A DNA stretch of 64,000 nucleotides. Origin: Pseudarthrobacter sp. BIM B-2242. GTDB taxonomy: Bacteria; Actinomycetota; Actinomycetes; Actinomycetales; Micrococcaceae. The position numbers were made by a program, and so were the translations under genes. The notes beneath the pieces are model-generated. The model did no database searches. It was not told the origin of the DNA and saw only the letters and a program-made list of their open reading frames with translations. Numbering within the stretch: position 1 is the stretch's first letter; every line of letters begins with the position of its first letter. The DNA lies in the NCBI RefSeq assembly GCF_014764445.1, contig NZ_CP061721.1, positions 2,294,001 to 2,358,000 of the forward strand, written 5' to 3'. This document shows, piece by piece, positions 55,846-64,000 of the stretch.

Positions 55846-56339
55846 TACTCCACAACCTCGCCGGTTGCTTCGTAGGCAGCGATCTTGCCGATCCGGCGGA
55901 CGTGGCGTTCGTCGTTGCTGAACGGCTCGGTGAGGAAGGCTTCGATCAGTTCCGTGGCTTCCTCGACCGTGTGCTGGCGTCCGCCGACGGCCACCACATT
56001 GGCGTCGTTGTGTTCACGTGCCAGCGTGGCCGTGGAGTGGTTCCAGGCGAGGGCTGCACGGACACCCTTGACCTTGTTGGCGGCAATCTGTTCTCCGTTG
56101 CCTGAGCCGCCCAGGACGATCCCCAGTGCATGGACGCCTGCCTGCTGGTCTGCCACCACCGCGAGCGCCGCGTTGATGCAGAAGGAAGGGTAGTCATCCT
56201 GTGCGTCGTATTCCTTGGGGCCGTGGTCCACCACGTCGTAGCCTTTGGCCGTGAGGTGGCTGACCAGGTGGGCGCTGAGCTCCATGCCTGCGTGGTCGGT
56301 GGCGATGTGGACCCGCGGGAAGGCAGGGGAAGAAGTCAC
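55845..56339 (-). CDS. rpiB: Ribose-5-phosphate isomerase B
   Basis: 164-residue RpiB interconverting ribose-5-P and ribulose-5-P in the pentose phosphate pathway. The active-site loop GGSGNGEQIAANK has glutamate where E. coli RpiB uses cysteine, as in mycobacterial enzymes. HIATDHAGMEL and ARREHNDANVV-like segments are present. It overlaps the nei start. Confidence 0.96.
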   Translation of the reverse strand: MTSSPAFPRVHIATDHAGMELSAHLVSHLTAKGYDVVDHGPKEYDAQDDYPSFCINAALAVVADQQAGVHALGIVLGGSGNGEQIAANKVKGVRAALAWNHSTATLAREHNDANVVAVGGRQHTVEEATELIEAFLTEPFSNDERHVRRIGKIAAYEATGEVVE

Positions 56340-56417
56340 AGCAGTATCCGTTCGTTTCGGCGCCGGGGCCAGCGGGGGCTGGGTCAGGCCAGGGTCAGAT
56401 CAACACGGACAAGGTTA

Positions 56418-57434
56418 CTAGGACTCAGGCTCCGCGGCACCCGCGCCGGGACCGCCGCCGCGCGCCCTGGCCGCGACGCGTGTCAGCACTTCTGCCAGCC
56501 GGGCCGCCGTCGCAGGACTTCCGCCGCTGACCGCCACGTTGTGTCCGTCCGTTTTGCGGACGACGACGGCGGGACCGCTGCTGACCAGCATCGCCGCGGT
56601 GCCGCCGTGGTTCCGGTAGCCCCAGCCGCCGTAGTCGGCGGCGCGGACCTCCGCGGCACTGGCGGCCGAAATCGCGGCGGCGGGGACATCCATGACCGGC
56701 AGCACGCCGGCCACCAGCACGCGCAGGCCCCGGCGGTCCGCCTTGATCCGTGCGAAGAGGAAGGCAGCCGCCACCACGGCACAGACTGCCACAAGGGCGC
56801 CAAGCCAAGGCAGCGCCACGGCAATCAGCGCGGCAGGAAAGAGGCTGGCCACAGCGATCATCACAAACACAGAGCTCCGGGCGTGTACCCAGAGGCGGTA
56901 GGTGTCCCCTGCCAGGTCGGGATCCAGCTCGCGCGCCAAGGCAAGCTGGAGGGCGCGGTCATCCTCCGGCGACCATTGGTTGTCGGCCTTGAAGACAAAT
57001 CCCATGATGACTCCGAGCGACACCGCCGCGCCGCTGCCAAGCGCAAGGACGATCATGTCCACATGGGACTCGCGGGCATCGGCAAGCCCGGTCTGGCCTA
57101 CCAGTCCCGCGGCGAGGACAGCGGTGATGAACAGGCTCAGGAACAGTCCGGTCCCCATCATGATCCTCCGCATGACCGCAGGCCGGGACACGGGCACGGC
57201 CTGGGACAACACCAGCCACCCGGCGGCGACGATCAATGCCGCCCCGCCCCACGCGTACGCGCCGAACGGCGCAAAGTAGGCGCCGCCGTCGGCCGTCCAG
57301 CCAATCGCCACGGGGTCCGGAAGGTCGGCACGCAGCAGAAAAGCACAAAACACAAAGGCACCGGCAAGTAGCACCGGAAACCCCACCGCAAAGCGCAACG
57401 CCTTGGCATCCACCGAATCCCGGAACTTACCCAT
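56418..57434 (-). CDS. DUF1648 domain-containing membrane protein
   Basis: 338 residues with about six helices: two N-terminal (FAVGFPVLLAGAFVFCAFLL, WGGAALIVAAGWLVL), two in the middle and two near residues 190-235, followed by a soluble C-terminal domain of about 90 residues. The N-terminal LRADLPDPVAIGW resembles the DUF1648 region of SdpI-like proteins. Function unknown. A leaderless-type -10 hexamer lies 6 bases before the ATG. Confidence 0.78.
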   Translation of the reverse strand: MGKFRDSVDAKALRFAVGFPVLLAGAFVFCAFLLRADLPDPVAIGWTADGGAYFAPFGAYAWGGAALIVAAGWLVLSQAVPVSRPAVMRRIMMGTGLFLSLFITAVLAAGLVGQTGLADARESHVDMIVLALGSGAAVSLGVIMGFVFKADNQWSPEDDRALQLALARELDPDLAGDTYRLWVHARSSVFVMIAVASLFPAALIAVALPWLGALVAVCAVVAAAFLFARIKADRRGLRVLVAGVLPVMDVPAAAISAASAAEVRAADYGGWGYRNHGGTAAMLVSSGPAVVVRKTDGHNVAVSGGSPATAARLAEVLTRVAARARGGGPGAGAAEPES

Positions 57435-57440
57435 GCATTA

Positions 57441-57446
57441 ACGCTA
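57441..57446 (-). promoter_or_regulatory. -10 element of the DUF1648 gene (leaderless pattern)
   Basis: TAGCGT on the minus strand, 6 bases before the ATG at 57434. Confidence 0.4.
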
Positions 57447-57534
57447 CTCCCGCCGGCGGCCGTGACAGAATGACTTCACTTGTGCCGGCGCAGGTCACCG
57501 CCCGCCGGCAACCGAACCCTTCTGGAGGCCCCAC

Positions 57535-60108
57535 TTGCCAGGTATGAACCTGACTCGCGCCGAAGCCCGCGAGCGTGCCGAACTCATCAACGTTGACTCC
57601 TACGATGTCGTCCTGGACCTCACCCGGGGCGGGAAAGTCTTCGGGACCACCACCACGGTGAAGTTCACGGCAGTAACCGGTTCCTCCACATTCATCGACG
57701 CCGTGACGGACACCGTGCACAGCGTCACCCTCAACGGCCGCACGCTGGACCCCGCCTCCGTCTCCGACGGCGTCCGCATCCAACTGCCGGATTTGGCAGA
57801 GTCCAACGAGCTCACGGTGGTGGCCGACGCGCCGTACATGAACACCGGTGAGGGACTCCACCGGTTCGTCGATCCGGTGGACAACGAGGTGTACCTCTAC
57901 ACCCAGTTCGAGGTGCCCGATTCCCGGCGGATGTTCGCGGTTTTTGAACAGCCCGACCTCAAGGGCACGTTCGCCTTCACCGTCACGGCGCCGGCGCACT
58001 GGGACGTCATCTCCAACTCCCCCACGCCGGCGCCTGTTGAAACCGCGCCGGGAGACGGCGGCGCCCGCTCGGTCTGGACGTTCGCCCCCACCCCGCGGCT
58101 CTCTTCCTACGTCACGGCACTCATCGCAGGCCCGTACCAATCGGTTCGCAGCGAAGTTCACAGCTCTGACGGCCGCGTCATCCCGCTGGGCGTCTTCGCA
58201 CGGAAATCCCTGATGCAGTACCTGGATGCGGACAACATCTTTGACCTGACCCGGCAGGGCTTCGAATTCTTTGAGGCCCAGTTCGGCTGTGCGTACCCGT
58301 TCGAGAAGTACGATCAGCTGTTTGTGCCCGAATTCAATGCCGGCGCCATGGAGAATGCGGGCGCCGTGACCATCCTGGAAGGCTACGTTTTCCGCAGCAA
58401 GGTCACCGGGGCGCAGATCGAGCGCCGGGCCATCACCGTGCTGCACGAACTCGCCCATATGTGGTTCGGCGACCTCGTGACCATGCGCTGGTGGAACGAC
58501 CTCTGGCTCAATGAGTCCTTCGCGGAATACATGTCCCACCTCGCCGCGGTGGAGAACACGGCCTTCACCAGCGCGTGGACCACTTTCGCCTCCGTGGAAA
58601 AATCCTGGGCCTACCGCCAGGACCAGCTGCCCACGACCCACCCGATCTTCGCCGAGATCAACGACCTCCAGGACGTGGAGGTCAACTTCGACGGCATCAC
58701 CTACGCCAAGGGCGCCTCGGTGCTCCGCCAGCTGGTGGCCTGGGTAGGCCCGGAACAGTTTATGGCCGGCGTCCGCGAATACTTTGCCAAGCACGCCTGG
58801 CAGAACACCGAACTCAGCGACCTCATGATGGAACTCGAAAAGGCCAGCGGCCGCGATCTTGATCACTGGGGCCGGCTCTGGCTGGAGACGGCCGGGGTCA
58901 ACACCCTCACGCCGGAACTCGAGGTGGACGCCGACGGTACCCTGACCGCCTTCAGCATCGTCCAGTCCGCCGTGGACGAATGGCCCACCATCCGTCCGCA
59001 CCGCCTCGCCGTCGGTTTCTACAACCTGAACGGCGCAGGCAAGCTCGAACGCGTACACCGTGAGGAGCTCGACGTCGACGGCGAGCGCACCGAGGTGCCT
59101 GCCCTCGTGGGAATGGCACAGCCGGACCTGATCCTGGTCAATGATGACGACCTTGCCTATGCAAAGGTCAGGCTGGACGAGAAGTCCCTGGCCACGGCCA
59201 CAGCGCACCTGAAGGACTTCAGCCAGAGCCTGCCCCGGACCCTGGTGTGGAACTCCGCCTGGGACGCGGCGCGCGACGGCGAGACCCCCGCCCGCCGCTA
59301 TGTGGAACTGATCCTGGCCAACGTCGCTGCCGAATCGGATTCCTCCGTGATCCTCGTCCAGCTGCGCCAGCTGGCCACCACCCTGAACTTCTACGTTGCC
59401 GAGGAACACCGGGAAGCCACCTCGGTTGCCGCTGCGGACACCCTGTGGGACCTCGCCAGCGCGGCGCCGGGCGGCTCGGATGCCCAGCTGCAGTTCGTGA
59501 AGTCTTTTGCCCTGCTGACTTCCAGTGGAGCCCAGCTGGACACCGTGGCCGGCCTGTACGACGGATCGGCTGCGCTGGCCGGGCTGGCCGTGGACCAGGA
59601 CCTGCGCTGGGAACTGCTCGCGTCACTCGTGGCGGGCGGCAGGCTGGGCCAGGAACAGATCAACGCCGAACTCGAACGGGACAACACGGCCAGCGGACAG
59701 AACGCTGCCGCGCTGGCCCGGGCCGCGCTGCCCACGCCCGAGGCCAAGGCTGCCGCGTGGGAATCGATTGTGGTCACAGGGGAGCTTTCCAATGCACTGC
59801 AGGGTTCGGCAGTCACGGGCTTTATGCGGGTGCTGGACCGGACGCTCCTGGAGCCCTACGCGGAAAAGTATTTCGAGGCCGTTCCCGGGATCGTGGCCAA
59901 CCGCACGCACGCACTCGCCCAGCAGATCGTCGTCGGGCTCTACCCGGCACTGCTGACAACGCAGGCAACCGTGGACCGGACGGACCGTTTCCTGGCCGGA
60001 CTCCCGGCGGACAGCTCCGCGCTGCGGCGGATGATGCTGGAAAACCGCGACGGCGTGGCGCGGGCGCTGCGGGCACGCGCGGCGGACGTCCTCCCGGGTG
60101 GGGCCTAG
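57535..60108 (+). CDS. pepN: Aminopeptidase N (M1 family)
   Basis: 857-residue zinc aminopeptidase. GAMEN occurs in FNAGAMENAG (about residue 270), the zinc site HELAH followed by the distal glutamate in WLNESFAEY (about 303-325), and the C-terminal ERAP1-like helical domain ends the protein. The TTG at 57535 is chosen because GGAGG lies 6 bases upstream; an ATG three codons later is too far from it. It trims N-terminal residues of peptides in the cytoplasm. Confidence 0.97.
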   Translation: MPGMNLTRAEARERAELINVDSYDVVLDLTRGGKVFGTTTTVKFTAVTGSSTFIDAVTDTVHSVTLNGRTLDPASVSDGVRIQLPDLAESNELTVVADAPYMNTGEGLHRFVDPVDNEVYLYTQFEVPDSRRMFAVFEQPDLKGTFAFTVTAPAHWDVISNSPTPAPVETAPGDGGARSVWTFAPTPRLSSYVTALIAGPYQSVRSEVHSSDGRVIPLGVFARKSLMQYLDADNIFDLTRQGFEFFEAQFGCAYPFEKYDQLFVPEFNAGAMENAGAVTILEGYVFRSKVTGAQIERRAITVLHELAHMWFGDLVTMRWWNDLWLNESFAEYMSHLAAVENTAFTSAWTTFASVEKSWAYRQDQLPTTHPIFAEINDLQDVEVNFDGITYAKGASVLRQLVAWVGPEQFMAGVREYFAKHAWQNTELSDLMMELEKASGRDLDHWGRLWLETAGVNTLTPELEVDADGTLTAFSIVQSAVDEWPTIRPHRLAVGFYNLNGAGKLERVHREELDVDGERTEVPALVGMAQPDLILVNDDDLAYAKVRLDEKSLATATAHLKDFSQSLPRTLVWNSAWDAARDGETPARRYVELILANVAAESDSSVILVQLRQLATTLNFYVAEEHREATSVAAADTLWDLASAAPGGSDAQLQFVKSFALLTSSGAQLDTVAGLYDGSAALAGLAVDQDLRWELLASLVAGGRLGQEQINAELERDNTASGQNAAALARAALPTPEAKAAAWESIVVTGELSNALQGSAVTGFMRVLDRTLLEPYAEKYFEAVPGIVANRTHALAQQIVVGLYPALLTTQATVDRTDRFLAGLPADSSALRRMMLENRDGVARALRARAADVLPGGA

Positions 60109-60111
60109 GCT
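60106..60111 (+). promoter_or_regulatory. -10 element of the OsmC gene (leaderless pattern)
   Basis: TAGGCT, overlapping the pepN stop, lies 6 bases before the ATG at 60118. Confidence 0.4.
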
Positions 60112-60117
60112 AGTGGC

Positions 60118-60591
60118 ATGGGACTGAGCGAGCACCACTATGCGCTGACGGTACGGTGGACCGGAAATCTTGGCGACGGGACAACGTCGTACCGCGGCTA
60201 CTCGCGGGAGCATGACATCGTGATCCCCGGGCTGCCCGTCCTCAAGGGGTCGGCCGATCCGACGTTCCACGGGGACCGCGAACGCTACAATCCGGAGCAG
60301 CTGCTCCTGGCCGCGCTCGCCCAGTGCCACATGCTGTCCTTCCTGCACGTGGCTGTCCGGCACGGCGTGGTGGTCACCGACTACCGCGACGACGCCACGG
60401 GCCAGCTGCGCCTGAACGGGGATGGCAGCGGCCAGTTCGAGTCGGTCACCCTGAACCCGCGGGTGACCGTGGTGGATCCGGCACACGTGGCCCTTGCGGA
60501 GCAGATGCACCGCGAAGCCAATCAGGTCTGTTTCATCGCCCGGAGCGTCAATTTCCCGGTGCGGCATTCCCCGGTGACGGTGGCAGGATAG
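60118..60591 (+). CDS. OsmC family protein
   Basis: 157-residue OsmC/Ohr-fold protein. The two redox cysteines are in LAQCHMLSFL (about residue 70) and NQVCFIARSVNFPV (about 138), the arrangement of thiol-dependent peroxidases that reduce organic hydroperoxides. It starts 9 bp after pepN without a ribosome site but with a -10-like hexamer. A long palindrome follows. Confidence 0.92.
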   Translation: MGLSEHHYALTVRWTGNLGDGTTSYRGYSREHDIVIPGLPVLKGSADPTFHGDRERYNPEQLLLAALAQCHMLSFLHVAVRHGVVVTDYRDDATGQLRLNGDGSGQFESVTLNPRVTVVDPAHVALAEQMHREANQVCFIARSVNFPVRHSPVTVAG

Positions 60592-60598
60592 GCACCCC

Positions 60599-60658
60599 AA
60601 CTAGGTAGCGCTAACTGTCGTTTTGAAGGTCCAAAACGACAGTTAGCGCTACCCAGTT
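60599..60658. repeat. Long near-perfect palindrome between OsmC and epimerase genes
   Basis: Two 27-base arms (60599-60625 and 60632-60658) with one mismatch around a 6-base loop; each arm contains the self-complementary AGCGCT. It fills the convergent gap, 15 bases from the epimerase stop. It lacks a U-tract, so it is either an unusual terminator or a REP-like repeat. Confidence 0.85.
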
Positions 60659-60673
60659 TCGCCTGTTTGGGGG

Positions 60674-61663
60674 TCAGCGGCCTAGGAGTTCCCCGGCCAG
60701 CCGGGCCTCCGTTGCCGGCGTGAGACCCGCCTTCCGGTGACGCTCCAGGCCCTGGCCGCGCTCGTACGCGAGCGTGTCCGCCAGCGTCTCCTGCCATGGC
60801 CTCGTCTGCAGGCCCGCAGCGCGCGCCGCCTGGTTGCTGCGTGTGCAGAATCCGTCGTGGCCGGGCGGCAGCCACAGCGGAAGGGAATCCGGCCCGGACC
60901 AGTAGTCGACGCCATGCTCCACGAGCCAGCCCTCCGAAGCGGTGAGCACTTCGCCACCGAACGCGGCCACCGTCCGTGATTCCTCTATGTAGGTTCCGAA
61001 CGGCACCCTGTCGCCCACCGCGTTCAGCGCGCCGGTCACGCCCCGCTCCGCTGCCGTGAGGATCCAGCCGGCCAGGTCGCGCACGTCGATGACCTGGGTG
61101 GCATGGCCGGCTATGTCAGGGACGACGGCGGGCCGGTTGTCCCGCGCGAACCTTGCCGGCCAGTAACCGTAGCGGTCGGTTCCGTCGCCTGGACCGCCGA
61201 TCAGGCCCGGGCGGCAGATGTGGACCTTGCCTGCGGCCAGCCTCAGGGTTTCCTGCTCGATGGCGGCCTTGGATTCCCCGTAGGTTTCGGGCGTGGACTC
61301 AGTTCCGCGCGGCAGCGGCGGCAGGATTTCGGCTTCTTCCCTTGCGTCCGGCGTTGAGTGGTCTGCGTAGACGGAGCAGCTGGACACAAAGGTCCAATGC
61401 CCGGTCCGGTCAGTAAGGGCCTCCAGGGCATCCGCTGCCGGCGCCGGATCACGGGCCACATCGATGACCGCATCCCAGTCCCGTGCCACGCCGGCGTAAC
61501 TGTCCGCGCCACGGGAACGGTCCGTTTTCACCCAGGTGACCCCGGCCGGCGGCTCCGCTGCCGAACCCCGGGCCAGGCAAGATACCTGATGACCTGCGGC
61601 GACTGCCTGTCGGGCAATTTCCGCGGAGAGGAAGACGGTGCCGCCGAGTATCAGGATGCGCAT
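60674..61663 (-). CDS. NAD-dependent epimerase/dehydratase-like protein
   Basis: 329-residue extended-SDR protein with the N-terminal Rossmann motif MRILILGGTVFLSAEIARQA. The segments VDVARDPAPAADALEAL, FVSSCSVYADHS and ETYGESKAAIEQ give the Ser-Tyr-Lys site (YGESK). The TVFLSAEIA form of the glycine loop is less canonical than GxxGxxG. The substrate is unknown. An in-frame upstream extension is antisense to mscS and not real. Confidence 0.88.
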   Translation of the reverse strand: MRILILGGTVFLSAEIARQAVAAGHQVSCLARGSAAEPPAGVTWVKTDRSRGADSYAGVARDWDAVIDVARDPAPAADALEALTDRTGHWTFVSSCSVYADHSTPDAREEAEILPPLPRGTESTPETYGESKAAIEQETLRLAAGKVHICRPGLIGGPGDGTDRYGYWPARFARDNRPAVVPDIAGHATQVIDVRDLAGWILTAAERGVTGALNAVGDRVPFGTYIEESRTVAAFGGEVLTASEGWLVEHGVDYWSGPDSLPLWLPPGHDGFCTRSNQAARAAGLQTRPWQETLADTLAYERGQGLERHRKAGLTPATEARLAGELLGR

Positions 61664-61669
61664 GGGTCC

Positions 61670-61675
61670 ACGGTA
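61670..61675 (-). promoter_or_regulatory. -10 element of the epimerase gene (leaderless pattern)
   Basis: TACCGT on the minus strand, 6 bases before the ATG at 61663. Confidence 0.35.
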
Positions 61676-61781
61676 CGACGCTAGGGTTAAGGGAGGACAG
61701 AGCCTTAAGCGCCGGGCGAACCGCGCGCTGGCCTTCGTTATCCCCGGCCGCCGCCGGAAACCCCAAGGAGTCTCACCCTTT

Positions 61782-62471
61782 ATGTTCAGCATGATGTCGA
61801 TTGCCCCCTCCCTCACCGCCGATCCCGACGGTGTCAGCGTCGCGGGCATCGCGATCAGTCTCGGTGTCGGTGTCACCATCTGGCTGGTGGCGACGTTCCT
61901 GATTTCCCGGATCAGCAAGCGGGTCGCGTCGGGCAGCAACTTCTTCAAGAAAGCGCATTTCAAGTGGGTTGCCCCGGCCATCCGGGCATTGGACCACGAG
62001 CGGCGCGTGCAGCGGGCCGAAACCATCGGTTCGCTGCTCAACAGCATCGTGGGCGTCCTGGTGGCCGTCATTACCACCATGTATGTCCTGCAAAACCTGG
62101 ACATCAACATCGCACCCCTGCTGACCAGCGTCGGCATCCTGGGTGTGGCCATCGGTTTTGGCGCCCAGCAGCTGATCCGCGACTTCCTCGCCGGCATCTT
62201 CATCACCATCGAAGACCAGTACGGAATCGGCGATGTCATTGAAACCAGCGAGGTAGTGGGCGTTGTGGAATCCATGGGGCTGCGCATCACCCGGGTCCGC
62301 TCCGAGGACGGCGCCATCTGGTACCTCCGCAATGGCGAGATCCTGCGTGTGGGCAACCGGTCGCAGGGAAACTTTGTACCCGTCCCGGATACCCCGGTTA
62401 GCGGTCCTGACGCTGCGCTGCACCAGCCTGCCACGGAGGCCAATAAGAGTGCCCAGAAAGCTGGAGAATAG
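61782..62471 (+). CDS. Small mechanosensitive channel (MscS family)
   Basis: 229-residue MscS-family channel that opens under membrane tension to release solutes. Helices are at about residues 22-44, 80-100 and 104-125; the last is the pore helix of the signature GILGVAIGFGAQQLIRDFLAG, followed by GIFITIEDQYGIGDVI of the beta domain. It is shorter than E. coli MscS and lacks most of its C-terminal cage. AAGGAG lies 11 bases before the ATG. The haemoglobin gene follows after 4 bp. Confidence 0.93.
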   Translation: MFSMMSIAPSLTADPDGVSVAGIAISLGVGVTIWLVATFLISRISKRVASGSNFFKKAHFKWVAPAIRALDHERRVQRAETIGSLLNSIVGVLVAVITTMYVLQNLDINIAPLLTSVGILGVAIGFGAQQLIRDFLAGIFITIEDQYGIGDVIETSEVVGVVESMGLRITRVRSEDGAIWYLRNGEILRVGNRSQGNFVPVPDTPVSGPDAALHQPATEANKSAQKAGE

Positions 62472-62475
62472 AGCC

Positions 62476-62928
62476 ATGACAATGCCCATCGAGCCGCAGA
62501 GGCCACGCCAGCTTATGCAGAACGATCCCTTTAGCCAGCCCGGCTATACGGACAATTTCTACGACGCCGTGGGCGGGCACGAGACCTTCGTCAAACTGAT
62601 CGATGTGTTTTACGACGGCGTCGCGACCGATCCGCTGCTGCGCCCGATGTACCCGGAGGAAGATCTCGCCCCCGCCAAACGCCGCTTCCTGATGTTCCTG
62701 GAACAGTATTGGGGCGGGCCCACAACTTATGGGGAAGAACGCGGCCACCCGCGCCTGAGGATGCGGCACATGCCGTTCCGGGTCACACCCGAGGCCAAGG
62801 AGCGCTGGCTGTTCCATATGAGGACGGCCGTGGACTCCCTGGCCTTGCCGCCCCTGCATGAGGGAACCCTGTGGGATTACATGGAACGCGCCGCGCTGTC
62901 CATGGTGAACAGCCCTTCGGAAGCCTAG
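62476..62928 (+). CDS. glbO: Group II truncated haemoglobin
   Basis: 150-residue trHbO-type globin. Family features are FYDAVGGHETFVKLIDVFYD, LRPMYPEEDLAPA, FLEQYWGGPTTY and the proximal histidine in HPRLRMRHMPF, with a tryptophan at the G8 position (KERWLFHM). It binds oxygen or reactive gases with haem and probably supports respiration or detoxification. It is 4 bp after mscS. Its stop shares a CTAG with the stop of the convergent downstream gene. Confidence 0.95.
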   Translation: MTMPIEPQRPRQLMQNDPFSQPGYTDNFYDAVGGHETFVKLIDVFYDGVATDPLLRPMYPEEDLAPAKRRFLMFLEQYWGGPTTYGEERGHPRLRMRHMPFRVTPEAKERWLFHMRTAVDSLALPPLHEGTLWDYMERAALSMVNSPSEA

Positions 62929-63581
62929 AGTCCGCTGCCGCTTCGCACGAGTACGTGCCCGCGCGGGCCGCTGAGACGGTACCACCGGCCCGCCCTGTAG
63001 AGCACCTGCTCACCGTCAGCCAGGAAGCCGAGCGTGAGGGCCGCGAAAGCTGCCCCGGCCGGGAGCCCATCGTCGTTCAAGGGGCGCCCCCACACAGCGG
63101 CGCGGGCGTTATTGACAATCAGCGCTCCGGGCTGCGCGGGCACAATTCCGGCAACTTCGGTAATGCCGGTTTCGGCCGCCCGCCGCAGTTCGGCGTCCGG
63201 GAGCGTGCCCACAAGCTCCCAGCCCGTCCGCGGCGCGCCGACACCCGTCCACGATTCGGTGACGGTGGACGGCGGAACCGGCAGCTCGACGTCGTCCTCT
63301 CCTGCCCTGGCCAGCCGGTCAAGGACGGCTGACAGCGAAACAGTGACATCAATCATGGACGGTTCGGCCAGCCCGATGGTTCGAAGTCCCAGGATGGTGG
63401 GGGTGGACTCGCCCAGCAGCCGCGGCCGCAGGACACACACGTACGCCGCCAGAACGGAGCCGGAAGCCTGGAGCCGGATGGCGCCGTCGTCGACGGTTTT
63501 GGCGCGCGTGGCGAACGTGCGCAGGTCGGCGAGATCGCGTGGATCTGCGAAGCGGAAGGACTCGGTGAGTAGATCAGACAC
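62925..63581 (-). CDS. Hypothetical protein
   Basis: 218 residues, soluble, without a family I can name. It begins SDLLTESFRFADPRDLADLR and has a central beta-rich stretch (AAYVCVLRPRLLGESTPTILGLRTIGL) and a C-terminal VLYRAGRWYRLSGPRGHVLV. The GTG at 63581 is chosen because TAGTGT lies 7 bases before it; a frame reaching 63977 is antisense to tesB and rejected. It is convergent with glbO (shared CTAG stop) and divergent from tesB. Confidence 0.7.
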   Translation of the reverse strand: MSDLLTESFRFADPRDLADLRTFATRAKTVDDGAIRLQASGSVLAAYVCVLRPRLLGESTPTILGLRTIGLAEPSMIDVTVSLSAVLDRLARAGEDDVELPVPPSTVTESWTGVGAPRTGWELVGTLPDAELRRAAETGITEVAGIVPAQPGALIVNNARAAVWGRPLNDDGLPAGAAFAALTLGFLADGEQVLYRAGRWYRLSGPRGHVLVRSGSGL

Positions 63582-63588
63582 ACTATGA

Positions 63589-63594
63589 ACACTA
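63589..63594 (-). promoter_or_regulatory. -10 element of the hypothetical gene (leaderless pattern)
   Basis: TAGTGT on the minus strand, 7 bases before the GTG at 63581. Confidence 0.3.
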
Positions 63595-63632
63595 CCGGCT
63601 GCGCCTCGGTTGAGCGGTGCCGGGGCGCCGTC

Positions 63633-63638
63633 TAGAGT
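63633..63638 (+). promoter_or_regulatory. -10 element of tesB (leaderless pattern)
   Basis: TAGAGT, 6 bases before the ATG at 63645. Confidence 0.4.
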
Positions 63639-63644
63639 CGAACC

Positions 63645-64000
63645 ATGACTGAAGCCGAAACCGGACTGCTGGCGCCGCCCAGCGGTGACCCTACGTCCAC
63701 GCTCATCCGGCTCCTTGACCTGGGAGAGCTGGAGGGGGCCCGGACGGATGAAGACATCTTCCTGGGACCGTCGTGGCAGCCGCAGCCCCGTGCGCGCGTG
63801 TTCGGCGGCCAGGTGCTGGCGCAGTCGCTGATCGCCGCCATGCGAACGGTGGACCCTGACCGCAATGTCCACTCGATGCACGGTTACTTCCTGCGGCCAG
63901 GCGACGCCAACAAGGCCATCACGTTCGGCGTCCAGCGGCTGCGGGACGGCCGGTCGTTTTCGGCCCGCCGTGTCCACGCCTACCAGGAGGGCGTGCCCAT
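63645..64000 (+). CDS. tesB: Acyl-CoA thioesterase II (3' end outside window)
   Basis: 118 complete codons of a TesB-type double-hotdog thioesterase that hydrolyses acyl-CoA to free acid. LLDLGELEGARTDEDIFLG, RVFGGQVLAQSLIAAMRTV and VHSMHGYFLRPGD match the first hotdog domain. The second domain with most of the catalytic residues is beyond the window. A -10-like hexamer 6 bases before the ATG suggests a leaderless message. Confidence 0.93.
   Translation, partial: MTEAETGLLAPPSGDPTSTLIRLLDLGELEGARTDEDIFLGPSWQPQPRARVFGGQVLAQSLIAAMRTVDPDRNVHSMHGYFLRPGDANKAITFGVQRLRDGRSFSARRVHAYQEGVP

Noticed and set aside
57427..59409. 660-codon minus-strand ORF opposite pepN
   Set aside because: Antisense to the aminopeptidase with GAMEN and HELAH motifs.

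Overview
The window looks like a chromosomal segment of a high-GC actinobacterium of the Micrococcaceae, most like Arthrobacter or Pseudarthrobacter. This rests on the GC-rich, strongly codon-biased genes, on actinobacterial hallmarks (paired clpP1-clpP2 with a ClgR-like palindrome, an ileS T-box acting on translation, a Glu-type RpiB, a mycothiol-type nitroreductase relative, a MoxR/VWA operon), and on the gene order rne..rplU-rpmA-obgE-proB-proA-nadD-rsfS. There is no sign of an integrated phage, insertion sequence or CRISPR array. Almost everything is core genome.

Layout. 1-3 kb (minus): a translationally coupled lipid-modification trio (flavin amine oxidase, DUF1365, cyclopropane-synthase-like methyltransferase cut by the window edge), with a divergent LysR gene. 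4-5.2 kb: two small plus-strand genes. 5.3-8.9 kb (minus): metF-metE behind a ~215-nt structured leader. 9-14.2 kb (minus): moxR-DUF58-VWA-VWA-TPR operon. 14.3-19.1 kb: a 67-residue orphan, then a sugar ABC importer (no ATPase) with its ROK regulator. 19.2-23.2 kb: an rRNA-methyltransferase-like gene, a flavin monooxygenase, phnA/yjdM and a second cyclopropane-synthase-like gene. 23.3-31.8 kb (minus): two identical tRNA-Ala genes and the rplU-rpmA-obgE-proB-proA-nadD-rsfS block. 31.9-37 kb (minus): a thiD-tenA fusion under a TPP riboswitch, and rne. 37.5-44.2 kb: VKOR gene (plus), then ndk, DUF4233, folC and ileS with its T-box (minus). 44.2-49 kb: EEP phosphatase, SDR and valS. 49.4-54.5 kb (minus): DsbA-like gene, clpX, clpP2, clpP1, tig. 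54.6-54.9 kb: tRNA-Pro and tRNA-Gly. 55-64 kb: nei, rpiB, DUF1648, pepN, OsmC, epimerase, mscS, truncated haemoglobin, an unknown gene and a partial tesB.

Regulation is the most informative layer. Three RNA leaders can be read directly: a TPP riboswitch, an ileS T-box with a drawable Shine-Dalgarno sequestering hairpin, and an unassigned metF leader. The metF leader combines a closed multi-branched fold with a perfect 10-base anti-Shine-Dalgarno match. It is the best candidate here for something undescribed. Eleven genes also carry a TANNNT -10 element 6-7 bases before the start codon, the signature of leaderless transcripts. Several convergent gene pairs are separated by long, nearly perfect palindromes.
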